This document shows, piece by piece, positions 25,098 to 33,472 of a stretch of DNA of 64,000 bases; the first letter of the stretch is position 1, and every line of letters starts with the position of its first letter. Made by a program: the position numbers and the translations under genes. Source of the stretch: Haloglomus halophilum (GTDB lineage: Archaea; Halobacteriota; Halobacteria; Halobacteriales; Haloarculaceae); the NCBI RefSeq assembly GCF_024298885.1, contig NZ_CP101166.1:2913149-2977148 (forward strand). The letters are read 5' to 3'. The notes beneath the pieces were generated by a model that searched no databases, was not told where the DNA came from, and was given only the letters and a program-made list of their open reading frames with translations.

Positions 25098-26765
25098 ATG
25101 AGCACCGACACCGACCAGCCACCGGAGGAGACCGAGGCGTTCCAGCGCGTCATCGAGGAACTGGCCGAGCGCGTTCTCGCGGGCGACCTCGAGCGCGACG
25201 AGGTCGAGAGCGCCAAGCTCGACGCCTGCTCGCGCCACGGCGCGCCGAAGGTGCCGCGCAACAGCGACATCATGGACGCCATCCCGGAGCGCCGTGACGA
25301 GCTGGAGTCGGTCCTCCGGCGCAAGCCCGTCCGGACGGCGTCGGGGGTCTCCCCGGTCGCCGTGATGACCGCGCCCCACAACTGCCCGCACGGGCAATGT
25401 CTCTACTGCCCCGGCGGCCCGGACAGCGAGTTCTCCAGCGCGCAGAGCTACACCGGCGACGAGCCCGCCGCAGCGCGGGGCCAGCAGAACGACTACGACC
25501 CGTACGGGCAGGTGACGCTGCGACTGAACCAGCTCCGGAAGATCGGCCACCCCGTCGACAAGGTCGAACTCATCGTGATGGGCGGGACGATGACCGCCCG
25601 TTCCCACGATTATCAGGAGTGGTTCGTCAAGCGCGCGCTCGAGGCGATGAACGAGTTCGACCCCGGGGCCGAAGCGACGCCCTCGGAGTCCGAGAGCTTC
25701 GCGCCCGAGGGGCCGCCCGAGTTCTCGTACCTGGAGGACGTCATCGCCGAGAACGAGACCGGTGACGTGCGCTGCATCGGCGTCACGTTCGAGACGAAGC
25801 CCGACTGGTGCGACCCGGAGCAAGTGAACCGGATGCTGTCGCTCGGCGGGACGAAGGTCGAGGTCGGCGTCCAGACCACCTTCGAGCGCGTGAACCGGGA
25901 GATGCACCGGGGCCACGGCGTGCAGGCGTCGATGGACGCGAACCGCCGGCTCCGGGACGCGGCGTTCAAGGTCGGCTTCCACACGATGCCCGGTCAGCCC
26001 GGGATGAGCGAGCGGATGGTGGTCGAGGACTTCCGGCAGCTGTTCAGCGACCCCGCGTGGCGCCCGGACTACCTGAAGATCTACCCCACCCTGGTGGTCG
26101 ACGACACCGTCACCTACGACATGTACCGCCGCGGCGAGTTCGAGCCCCTGTCCAGCGAGCGCGCGGCCGAACTGGTCGCCGAGGTGATGCGGGACCTGCC
26201 GCGGTACGTCCGCCTCCAGCGGGTGCAACGCGACATCCCCGCCGGCCACATCGAGGCCGGGGTCCAGAAGTCGAACCTCAGACAGCTCGCGTGGCAGGTC
26301 ATGGACGACCACGGCTGGGAGTGTGAGTGCATCCGCTGCCGGGAGGTCGGGATGAACGACGAACAGCCCGAGAACGTGACCCGCGACACCATCGAGTACG
26401 AGGCCGCCGGCGGCATGGAGCAGTTCATCAGCTACGAGGACTTCGAGAAGGACCTGCTGGTGGGGTTCTGCCGACTGCGGTTCCCAGATGAGCCCGTCCG
26501 CCGGGAGCTACAGGACGCGGCGCTGATTCGCGAACTGCACGTCTACGGCAACGAGGTCGGCGTCGGGCAGGCCGGCGGCGGCGACGGCGGTTCACACCAG
26601 CACCAGGGGTACGGCCGGAAGCTCCTGCGCGAGGCCGAGCAGCGCGCCCGCGACGCGGGCTACTCGAAGCTCTCGGTCATCTCGGGTATCGGCGTCCGGG
26701 AGTACTACCGCGAGAAGCTGGGCTACTTCCAGGACGGCCCGTACGTCTCGACGTACCTGGATTGA
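25098..26765 (+). CDS. elp3: Elp3-type tRNA U34 carboxymethyltransferase (radical SAM + GNAT)
   Basis: A 555-residue archaeal Elp3. The radical SAM cluster cysteines are C96, C101 and C104 (NCPHGQCLYCPGG), followed by SYTGDEPAA and VELIVMGGTM; the C-terminal GNAT domain (about residues 400-555) holds the acetyl-CoA loop HQHQGYGRKLL and ends YFQDGPYVSTYLD. The enzyme modifies wobble uridine in tRNA without the other eukaryotic Elongator subunits. ATG 25098 is chosen because the longer upstream frame is antisense to the neighbouring gene. Confidence 0.95.
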   Translation: MSTDTDQPPEETEAFQRVIEELAERVLAGDLERDEVESAKLDACSRHGAPKVPRNSDIMDAIPERRDELESVLRRKPVRTASGVSPVAVMTAPHNCPHGQCLYCPGGPDSEFSSAQSYTGDEPAAARGQQNDYDPYGQVTLRLNQLRKIGHPVDKVELIVMGGTMTARSHDYQEWFVKRALEAMNEFDPGAEATPSESESFAPEGPPEFSYLEDVIAENETGDVRCIGVTFETKPDWCDPEQVNRMLSLGGTKVEVGVQTTFERVNREMHRGHGVQASMDANRRLRDAAFKVGFHTMPGQPGMSERMVVEDFRQLFSDPAWRPDYLKIYPTLVVDDTVTYDMYRRGEFEPLSSERAAELVAEVMRDLPRYVRLQRVQRDIPAGHIEAGVQKSNLRQLAWQVMDDHGWECECIRCREVGMNDEQPENVTRDTIEYEAAGGMEQFISYEDFEKDLLVGFCRLRFPDEPVRRELQDAALIRELHVYGNEVGVGQAGGGDGGSHQHQGYGRKLLREAEQRARDAGYSKLSVISGIGVREYYREKLGYFQDGPYVSTYLD

Positions 26766-26816
26766 GGCGCCCTCGACCGACCGCGCGCACCCGGGTGACG
26801 GCCGGGAGCGCACCGG

Positions 26817-27827
26817 TCATCCCTCGCCGTCCAGCCGCGCACCGAGGAACCGCCGCACGTCGGCCGCGGTCCGCTCGGGAATCTCCTCCATCGGCGTGTG
26901 ACCGGCGTCCGCGTACGTGATGAGTTCGGCGTCCGGGAGCGTCTCGGCGAAGTCCTTGCCGAACCACGGCGGGATGAGGTAGTCCTCTTCGCCCCACAGC
27001 ACCAGCGTCGGCACCCGCAGGTCGGCGAGTTCCCCGTGGCGGTGGACGGCGTTCACATCGCGCCGGACGAGTTCGACGCCCGCGTCGCGGTTCCCCTCGC
27101 GCCGGATGAGGTCGTGGTAGCGGTCGACCAGTTCGGGCGAGACCCGCGAGGGGTCGCCGTAGATGTCGCGGACGCTCCGGCGGATGAGCCGCCGGGGCGT
27201 CAGCCGGGCGATGGCGTTCGGGACCCACGGCAACTCGATGATACCGAACGGGCTGTCGAAGGCCATCGGGAACCCCATCGAGTCCACGAGCACGAGCGCG
27301 GGGACGCGCTCGGGGTGGTCGAGCGCGAACTGCCAGGCGATCTCGCCGCCCCGCGAGTTCCCGGCGACGACGCACTCCTCGATACCGAGTTCGTCCAGGA
27401 ACGCGGCCACGAACGCGACGTACGCGGCCATCGTGTAGTCGTCGTCGGGGTGAGGGCCAGTCAGGCCGTGGCCCGGGAGGTCCGGGCGCACGACACGGTA
27501 CTCGTCGGTCAGTTCCTCGACCCAGCCGTCCCAGGTGTGCAGCGAGGAGAAGGTCCCGTGGAGGCAGAGCAGGACCGGCGCGTCGCGCGGGCCGTCGTCG
27601 CGGTAGTGGACCCGCATCCCGGCCACGTCGAGGAAGTCGTCCTCGCCCTCGGCGTACTCCGGTTCGAGCTCTTCGGGGGACAGGTCGCGGTGGTGGGCCC
27701 ATGCCAGTCCGGCACCGACGGCTCCGACCAGCGTGAGTCCGCCGAGTGCTAGGGATCGGCGCCACCGACCGAGCCAGCTGCCGTCGGCATCGTCGCTCGC
27801 GAACACGTCCGGTGAGGTACGGTGCAC
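26817..27827 (-). CDS. Alpha/beta hydrolase with N-terminal membrane anchor
   Basis: A 336-residue alpha/beta hydrolase. A hydrophobic helix (LALGGLTLVGAVGAGLAW) near the N-terminus probably anchors it. Catalytic motifs: CLHGTFSSLHTWDGW, DLPGHGLTG, nucleophile elbow GNSRGGEIAW, a late Asp (VLWGEEDYLIPP) and His (DAGHTPMEE). Substrate unknown. No ATG exists near the N-terminus; GTG 27827 is taken, with GTG 27866 an in-frame alternative 13 codons upstream. It is divergent from the zinc-ribbon gene. Confidence 0.82.
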   Translation of the reverse strand: MHRTSPDVFASDDADGSWLGRWRRSLALGGLTLVGAVGAGLAWAHHRDLSPEELEPEYAEGEDDFLDVAGMRVHYRDDGPRDAPVLLCLHGTFSSLHTWDGWVEELTDEYRVVRPDLPGHGLTGPHPDDDYTMAAYVAFVAAFLDELGIEECVVAGNSRGGEIAWQFALDHPERVPALVLVDSMGFPMAFDSPFGIIELPWVPNAIARLTPRRLIRRSVRDIYGDPSRVSPELVDRYHDLIRREGNRDAGVELVRRDVNAVHRHGELADLRVPTLVLWGEEDYLIPPWFGKDFAETLPDAELITYADAGHTPMEEIPERTAADVRRFLGARLDGEG

Positions 27828-27892
27828 GCGGTTAAGTCCGACGCTCGGTGGATGGCCGGGAGACACTTACCGTCAGAGCCGGTAATCCGGAT

Positions 27893-28102
27893 GTGCCCGA
27901 CGAAACCGACCAGCGGGTCGACACCGGGGACGGCCCGACCGCTTGCATCCCCCCGCAGACTCCAGAGGTGGTGGCCGAACTCCGCGATAGCGACAACCAG
28001 CTCCTCCACTGTCTGGACTGCGGCCGGCAGATGGTCGCCCGGCGCCACGCCGGCGGCTGTATGCTCTGTGGGTCGGAGGCCATCGTCATCGAGACGCCAT
28101 AG
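27893..28102 (+). CDS. Small zinc-ribbon-like protein
   Basis: A 69-residue protein with a C-terminal four-Cys motif: HCLDCGRQMVARRHAGGCMLCG, two CxxC knuckles 12 residues apart, typical of a zinc ribbon. The first half is polar with an amphipathic helix (PEVVAELRDSDNQLL). The function is unknown. The start is GTG 27893; an out-of-frame ATG overlaps it. It ends 26 bp before the convergent menD stop. Confidence 0.6.
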   Translation: MPDETDQRVDTGDGPTACIPPQTPEVVAELRDSDNQLLHCLDCGRQMVARRHAGGCMLCGSEAIVIETP

Positions 28103-28128
28103 AGCTGATTCCTTGACCTCGACGCCCG

Positions 28129-30018
28129 CTACTCTTCGCTGACAGCCGCTCCAGCCGCTTCCTCGACCGCCTCGTGGACGCGCTCGTGCAGCGCCTCTCG
28201 CGTGCGGTGTGACGCCTCGCCGTCCACGACCACCTCGACGACGTGACCGCCGGGTGCGCCCACGGCGGCGTCGAACAGGTCCGCGAAGGCGTCCAGCCCG
28301 TCGCGCTCGGCGTGGACGCGCCCGAAGTCGTAGCCGTACATGGCCGCCAGGTGCGAGAGGTCGACCCCCAGCGGCGTCCGGAAGAACTCCGTGAACCCCT
28401 CGTACTCCTCGATGGGGAGGACGTGGAAGATGCCGCCGCCGTCGTTGTTGATGACCACGATGGTTGCGTCGAGGTCGTTGCGCGGGAGCGCGAGCAGGCC
28501 GTTCGCGTCGTGGTAGAACGCGAGGTCGCCCGTCACCAGAACGAGCGGGTCGTCGTCGGCTCCCGCCCCCAGCGCCGAGGAGGCGATACCGTCGATACCG
28601 GAGGCGCCGCGATTGCCCAGCACGCGCAGGTCCGCCATGCGTGGCTCGCCGAACCGGTCGAGGTCCCGGACCGGCATCGAGTTCGAGACGAACAGCGTTG
28701 CCGGGTCCGGGATGCGGTCGGCGACCGTCGCGAGGACCTGCCCCTCGTGAGGCGGCTCGTCCGGGTCCGGAGCCTCCGCCACCGTCGCCCAGTGGGCTCG
28801 CTCGGCCGCCACGAACCGTTCGCGCCACGCCGGGTCGGTGCCGGCCTCGACACGGCCGGAGACGGTGGCCGCGAGCCGGGTCGGGTCCGCCACGACGAGG
28901 TCGGAGGCGACGAACTCGGCCTCACGCCAGCCACCGGCGGGGTCGACAACGAACTGGCGGGTGCCGGCCACACGCGTCGCGTCCCGGAGGTAGTGCCGGA
29001 GCGTCTTCGAGGTGGGGGACGCGCCGAAGCGGAGGACGAGGTCCGGAGCCGGATGGGTGCTCGCGTCGGCGGCGGGGTCGAACGCCGGGGCGTCGAGGAA
29101 CGAGTCGTAGCCGCCGCACACCAAGACGCCGTCGGTATCGACGTGCTCGCCGAAGCGGAGGCCCGACAGCGGGTCGGCGAGGACCGGGAAGCCCGTCGCG
29201 CGGGCCAGCCCGAGCAGCGCGTCGCGGTCGGGCGTCGGCGCGTCCGCGGGCCCGGCGACGACGAGGCCACGCTCGGCGTCCTCGACGGCCTCGACCACGC
29301 GGGCGCGGTCGGCCGCCGAGAGGTCCGGTCGCCCGGGCGTCGTCGCCACGTACGGGCGCTCGTCAGCGCGCCCGCTCGCGGCCAGCGCGTGTGTGTCGTC
29401 GCCCCAGTCCCCGGGCACGTCGCCAGCCACGGGCGTCGGCTCCAGCGGCTTCTGGAACGGGACGTTGAGATGGACCGGGCCGGGCGGCCCCGCCTCCCGG
29501 GTCGACGTGGTCACGGCCCGCGCGACGGCCGTGCGGAGCGCCCGGACCTTCCGGTCCTCGACCTCCGGTTCTGGGAGGGTGCGATACGCGCGGACGGCGT
29601 CGCCGTACAGCTTCTCCTGGTCGACGGTCTGGTTGGCGCCCGAATCCTGCAGTACGCGGGGGCGGTCGGCCGTCAGCAGGAGCATCGGCACCCGGGCGTT
29701 GGCGGCCTCCATCACCGCGGGATGGTAGTTCGCGAGCGCGGTGCCGGAGGTGCAGACGAGCGGCGTCGGCCGGCCCGTGGCCTTCGCCCGGCCGAGCGCG
29801 AAGAACGCCGACGAGCGCTCGTCGATGTGGGTGAACGTCCGCACGTCGGGGTGTTCAGCGAAGGCGTTGGTGAGGGGCGTACAGCGGCTGCCCGGCGTGA
29901 GGCAGACCTCGTGGACGCCGCTCCGGACGAGTTCCTGCACGATGACGCGGCCCCAGAGCGTGTTCCGGTTGGGTGCGTCGGTCGTCGGCGGGTCGTCGTC
30001 GCGTGGGCCGTCGGTCAC
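28129..30018 (-). CDS. menD: 2-succinyl-5-enolpyruvyl-6-hydroxy-3-cyclohexene-1-carboxylate synthase
   Basis: A 629-residue ThDP enzyme of menaquinone synthesis, condensing isochorismate with 2-oxoglutarate. Motifs: CLTPGSRCTPLTNAF, HIDERSSAFFALGRAKA (catalytic Glu region), TSGTALANYHPAVMEAANARVPMLLL, and the C-terminal ThDP-binding GNRGASGIDG and LTGDLAFYHD-type segment. The start is GTG 30018. It follows menF on the same strand after 109 bp, so product and substrate enzymes are adjacent. menA, menC and menE lie 20 kb away. Confidence 0.94.
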   Translation of the reverse strand: MTDGPRDDDPPTTDAPNRNTLWGRVIVQELVRSGVHEVCLTPGSRCTPLTNAFAEHPDVRTFTHIDERSSAFFALGRAKATGRPTPLVCTSGTALANYHPAVMEAANARVPMLLLTADRPRVLQDSGANQTVDQEKLYGDAVRAYRTLPEPEVEDRKVRALRTAVARAVTTSTREAGPPGPVHLNVPFQKPLEPTPVAGDVPGDWGDDTHALAASGRADERPYVATTPGRPDLSAADRARVVEAVEDAERGLVVAGPADAPTPDRDALLGLARATGFPVLADPLSGLRFGEHVDTDGVLVCGGYDSFLDAPAFDPAADASTHPAPDLVLRFGASPTSKTLRHYLRDATRVAGTRQFVVDPAGGWREAEFVASDLVVADPTRLAATVSGRVEAGTDPAWRERFVAAERAHWATVAEAPDPDEPPHEGQVLATVADRIPDPATLFVSNSMPVRDLDRFGEPRMADLRVLGNRGASGIDGIASSALGAGADDDPLVLVTGDLAFYHDANGLLALPRNDLDATIVVINNDGGGIFHVLPIEEYEGFTEFFRTPLGVDLSHLAAMYGYDFGRVHAERDGLDAFADLFDAAVGAPGGHVVEVVVDGEASHRTREALHERVHEAVEEAAGAAVSEE

Positions 30019-30127
30019 GCTGTCCCTCCGTCGCCGTCGTGCGTGGCCTGGTGCATACCTCCGGCTACGAACGGTCGGCGCTAAGAACCACCGGACGGGC
30101 GCGGCGGTCCGGGCTGGGTGTCGTCAG

Positions 30128-31588
30128 CTACTCCAGTTCGTCGAGGATGGGCCGGTACTTCAGCTGGACCTCGTCCCACTCGCGGTCGGGGTCCGAGTCC
30201 GCGACGAGGCCGACGCCCGCGAACATCGTCACCTGCCGGTCGTCCGGACTCGCCACCGCGGAGCGGATGGCCACCGCGAACGAGCCGTAGCCGGCGGCGT
30301 CGAACCAGCCGACCGGCGCGGCGTACCAGCCGCGGTCGAACGGCTCCGTGTCGCGGATGGTCTGCAGCGCACGGTCCGGCGGCAGTCCCCCGACGGCGGG
30401 CGTCGGGTGGAGCGCCTCCACGAGGTCGAGGACGTGGTGGTCCGCGGCGAGTTCGGCCGTGATGGGCGTCTCGATATGCTGGACCGTCGCGAGCCGACGG
30501 ATGCGGCGCTCACCGGTCGAGACGGAGGCAGCGTACGGCGCCAGCTGCTCCCGGATGGCGTCCGCGACGAGCTCGTGCTCGTGGACGTTCTTGTCGTCGG
30601 CCAGCAGCTCCTGGGCCAGCCACTCGTCCTCGGCGGGCGTCTCCCCGCGCCCGGTCGTCCCCGCGAGCGCGCCCGTCTCGACGGTGCGGCCGGTGAGGTC
30701 GACGAGACGCTCCGGCGTCGCGCCGAAGAAGCCCGGACGGGGGTCGTCGGCGTCCCCCGCATCGCCCGCGTCGGCCATGGCATCGTCGGGGTGGATGGGC
30801 TCCAGCAGGAAACGATAGCAGTCCGGGTAGCGCCCGGCGAGGCGGGTCAGCGTATCGGGGAGGTCCAGCGGTTGTTCGAGGTCGGCCTCCAGCGCCTGGG
30901 CCAGGACGACCTTCCGGAGGTCGCCGGCCTCGATGCGGCCGAGGGCGGCGTTCACCGAGTCGCGCCACGCGCCGCGGTCGGTGGTCCGCCGGCGGTCGGC
31001 GACCCCCGGCGGGTCGGCGACCGTCCCCGGTGCCGGCAGCGACTCGACGGTCTCGCGAGCCTCGTCCAGCCGGGTCTCGACGGCCGCCGCCGACGCGTCC
31101 GGGCCGACAGCGGTGACGGTCAGCCACGCCTCCGACCCGGCGTCCGCGTCGCCCGTGGTCGGGTCCGTCCCGGTGTAGGTGAGCTGCACGCGCGGCAGGA
31201 GGAAGCCCGCCGACGGGTAGTCGCCCCACGGCGGTTCGCCGCCCTGGGCCACGTGTTCCTCGTGGAAGGCGAAGCCGCCGAACAGGCGGGGCCGCGCAGC
31301 GAGCGTGCCGGCATGGACGTCGCCGCTGGCGAACAGGTCGGCGGCGGCCTCGCGGACCGCCGCGAACCGGTCGTCACCGGTCGCGGTGAGCGTGGCCGCC
31401 GCGCCGCTCCCGACGACGGTCGCCTCGCCCGGCGCGGCCCACACCGTCCGCGGACTCTCCGCCGCCGCGACGACCGCCCGGAACGGTGGCGCCCCGACGC
31501 GAACGGAGCGACTGACGAGGCCCGCGTCCGCGTCGCCACCCGCCGACCGACCCCCGCGAACCGACGACTCGCCGCGCGGTGGTTCCAT
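30128..31588 (-). CDS. menF: Isochorismate synthase (MenF-type)
   Basis: A 486-residue chorismate-binding enzyme that makes isochorismate from chorismate, the entry to menaquinone synthesis. Signature segments in the C-terminal half: RKVVLAQALEADL, ETGALAGTTGRG, VQHIETPI, LHPTPAVGGLP and FAGVGLVADSDPDREWDE. A low-complexity Asp/Ala insert (DDAMADAGDAGDADD) interrupts the domain. ATG 31588 is chosen; the frame stays open 248 codons upstream through low-complexity non-coding sequence. Confidence 0.9.
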   Translation of the reverse strand: MEPPRGESSVRGGRSAGGDADAGLVSRSVRVGAPPFRAVVAAAESPRTVWAAPGEATVVGSGAAATLTATGDDRFAAVREAAADLFASGDVHAGTLAARPRLFGGFAFHEEHVAQGGEPPWGDYPSAGFLLPRVQLTYTGTDPTTGDADAGSEAWLTVTAVGPDASAAAVETRLDEARETVESLPAPGTVADPPGVADRRRTTDRGAWRDSVNAALGRIEAGDLRKVVLAQALEADLEQPLDLPDTLTRLAGRYPDCYRFLLEPIHPDDAMADAGDAGDADDPRPGFFGATPERLVDLTGRTVETGALAGTTGRGETPAEDEWLAQELLADDKNVHEHELVADAIREQLAPYAASVSTGERRIRRLATVQHIETPITAELAADHHVLDLVEALHPTPAVGGLPPDRALQTIRDTEPFDRGWYAAPVGWFDAAGYGSFAVAIRSAVASPDDRQVTMFAGVGLVADSDPDREWDEVQLKYRPILDELE

Positions 31589-32163
31589 CACCCTGGTGTT
31601 GGGGTTCCAGTGTTTTGAGGCTAGCCCTCTCGGACGACGACGGCCACGCTGCCGAGGGGGGAACGCTCTCTCGTGATTACGACGGCAGCGACGGTGGCGG
31701 CGACACCGGAGTCCTGTCCGAAGCCCTCGCGCGCTCACACGACAGGGACCGCAGCGACGAGACGACCTCCGAAGCCCTCGCGCTCTCGACCCGCCGGGCC
31801 TCGCTGCGGTCCTCGGCCGCCAGAGGCGGCCTGCGGTCCTTGCGTCGTCCGGGCGGGGTCGAGAGCGCTCGCCCTTCGAGTCCACCAGGGGCGTGGCCTG
31901 TCGAGGCTCGCGGCGCACCTGCCCTTCCCCGGGTCGCGCGGGTTCGCAGACAAGCTGATCACCACGCGCTCCCGGCCGGAGAGCAGTTACACGGCCGGCC
32001 GGTTCCGAGAACAGGAAGCGCGCTCGCGCCATCCCGGCGAACCCGCGAGCGAAGCGAGCGTGGGGAGCCGCCCCGGCGCGAGCGCGGGGAGGTGTGGGGA
32101 CGCTAGCGCCCCGCTGGAACCACCACGCGCGAACGCTCGGTCGAACGAGCGACAGGGCGGGAC

Positions 32164-32274
32164 TGAAAGGGGCCGCTCGCTCGACGAAGCACGGCGACGC
32201 AAGCACCGCAGGCCGAACGAAGTGAGACCGAGGAGCGCAGCGAGCCGCGCGAGTCGAGCGGGCGGGGGCTTTCA
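32164..32274. repeat. 111-bp inverted-repeat element (22-nt arms)
   Basis: Left arm TGAAAG-GGG-CCGCTCGCTCGAC (32164-32185) matches right arm GTCGAGCGGGCGG-GGG-CTTTCA (32253-32274). The outer 6 bases pair perfectly, a 3x3 GGG/GGG bulge follows, then 13 bases pair with one G-U. The 67-nt interior is rich in GCACGG/GCACCG and GAGCGCAGCGAGC runs. It could be a structured RNA or a small palindromic repeat unit. Confidence 0.75.
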
Positions 32275-32347
32275 ACAGGATTCTGTCGTGTGGGGGCGCG
32301 TCGTGACAGGGAGAACGGGCGAGGGCTTTCAACTCAGGTTCGTCGTG
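32260..32347. repeat. Direct repeat of the right-arm end (two copies, 57 bp apart)
   Basis: GGGCGGGGGCTTTCAAC at 32260 and GGGCGAGGGCTTTCAAC at 32317 differ at one of 17 bases. Similarity continues through AGG(A)TTC to GTCGTG, ending at 32290 and 32347. The second copy sits outside the inverted repeat. Confidence 0.8.
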
Positions 32348-32440
32348 ACTGTCGGTCCCGATAATAGATGAGGATCTAGAATATATTGGGTTGGCGAAGA
32401 ATTATAGATTATTACATCGGATAAATAGAAAATGTGCGCT

Positions 32441-32908
32441 TTACTCGACTAGCGACAGCATCGAGCAGGAGATGGCGGTCGAGCCGTCCTGCTTCACGAC
32501 CTCCACGTCGTACTGGATGGTCCCCGTCGCGGCGGGGTTGTCGGACTCGCGCTTCTCGACCACCTCGGCCTCGACGTGGATGGTGTCGCCGGCGAAGACG
32601 GGCCCGCGGAAGCGCAGGTCGTCGATGCCGTAGAACGCGACGACGGCGTCGCGCTCCTCGGGTGTGCGGTTCTGCCAGAGCAGGCCTGTCGCGGCCGAGA
32701 ACACCAGCATCCCGTGGGCGATGCGTTCGCCGAACATCGACTCCTTCATGGCCTCCTCGTCCATGTGGAGGTGGTTGAAGTCGCCGCTCACGCCGGCGAA
32801 GTTGGCGATGTCGGCCTCCGTGATGGTCCGACCGCCGGTGGTGTCGGTGTCGCCCTCCTCGGTGTTCGCGTAGATGCTGTAGTCGTCGCCGTCGTCTGTG
32901 TCTGTCAT
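32441..32908 (-). CDS. MaoC family dehydratase ((R)-specific enoyl-CoA hydratase-like)
   Basis: A 155-residue hotdog hydratase with the canonical active-site loop GVSGDFNHLHMDEE (Asp and His in place) followed by FGERIAHGMLVFSAATGLL, unlike the altered MaoC at 4102-4581. It probably hydrates trans-2-enoyl-CoA. It is the last gene of a three-gene unit (HCDH/ECH fusion, PaaI thioesterase, MaoC) and starts 6 bp after the thioesterase stop. Confidence 0.88.
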   Translation of the reverse strand: MTDTDDGDDYSIYANTEEGDTDTTGGRTITEADIANFAGVSGDFNHLHMDEEAMKESMFGERIAHGMLVFSAATGLLWQNRTPEERDAVVAFYGIDDLRFRGPVFAGDTIHVEAEVVEKRESDNPAATGTIQYDVEVVKQDGSTAISCSMLSLVE

Positions 32909-32914
32909 CGGTTG

Positions 32915-33472
32915 TCAGTCCTCGTCCTCGTCCGCGTCCGCGTTCCTGAACAGTCGATACGTCGTCCCGCCGGTCGCGACGACCTTCCGCTCGCCCTCGT
33001 GCATCGTCGTGACCTCGCACTCCGTGACGCCCATGCTCGACCCGGCGCGGACGACCTCGGCCGCGACGCGGAGGTCGTCGCGCGCGGGCCGGACGTAGCG
33101 CACGTTGAGGTCGGTCGTCGTCAGCGCCGCGTGGGCGGGGTTCTCGAACGTCGAGCGGAGGGCGAAGCCGCTGGCCGTGTCGATGACCGTCGCGGTGATA
33201 CCACCGTGGACGGTCCCCGACGAGATGTTCGCGAACTTCTCGTCGAACGGCAGATCGAACACCGCCCGCCCGGGTTCGACCGCGACGATGTCGAGGTCGA
33301 GCCAGGCGAACAGGCCGTGCTCCCGGAGCTCTTGCTCCAGCGCCTCGGAGCCGGCGAGGTCCGCCGCGTCGGCGTCCACCGGGTCCCCGGAGCCGCCGAC
33401 GAGGTCGCGAGAGCGGGTCGCATCGGCCGCGTCGGCCGCCGACTCGGTGCCGTCACCCTCCGTTCCGGTCAC
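32915..33472 (-). CDS. PaaI-like hotdog thioesterase
   Basis: A 185-residue acyl-CoA thioesterase. The domain (about residues 50-175) has the HGG motif (GTVHGGITATVIDTASG) at the start of the long helix and TDLNVRYVRPARDDL on the next strand. The N-terminal 45 residues are Ala/Asp-rich. GTG 33472 overlaps the upstream TAG by 1 base (TAGTG), so translation is probably coupled to the dehydrogenase. It may release free acids or CoA from stalled beta-oxidation intermediates. Confidence 0.83.
   Translation of the reverse strand: MTGTEGDGTESAADAADATRSRDLVGGSGDPVDADAADLAGSEALEQELREHGLFAWLDLDIVAVEPGRAVFDLPFDEKFANISSGTVHGGITATVIDTASGFALRSTFENPAHAALTTTDLNVRYVRPARDDLRVAAEVVRAGSSMGVTECEVTTMHEGERKVVATGGTTYRLFRNADADEDED

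Larger units (their letters stand above)
31589..32440. other. Long non-coding region with degenerate direct repeats
   Basis: About 850 bp between menF and the beta-oxidation operon with no convincing gene on either strand. It contains a 14-bp direct repeat CCGAAGCCCTCGCG at 31718 and 31769, many GAGCG/GCGAG-type runs, an inverted-repeat element (32164-32274), a duplicated 31-bp motif (32260-32347) and an AT-rich end (32360-32440). Open frames here have very biased composition (Arg/Ala/Pro) and no recognisable domain. Confidence 0.7.

Noticed and set aside
31735..31965. Short frames in the 850-bp gap before the beta-oxidation operon.
   Set aside because: Composition is biased (Arg/Pro/Gly/Ala) with no motif, and frames on both strands look equally poor. 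Treated as non-coding.
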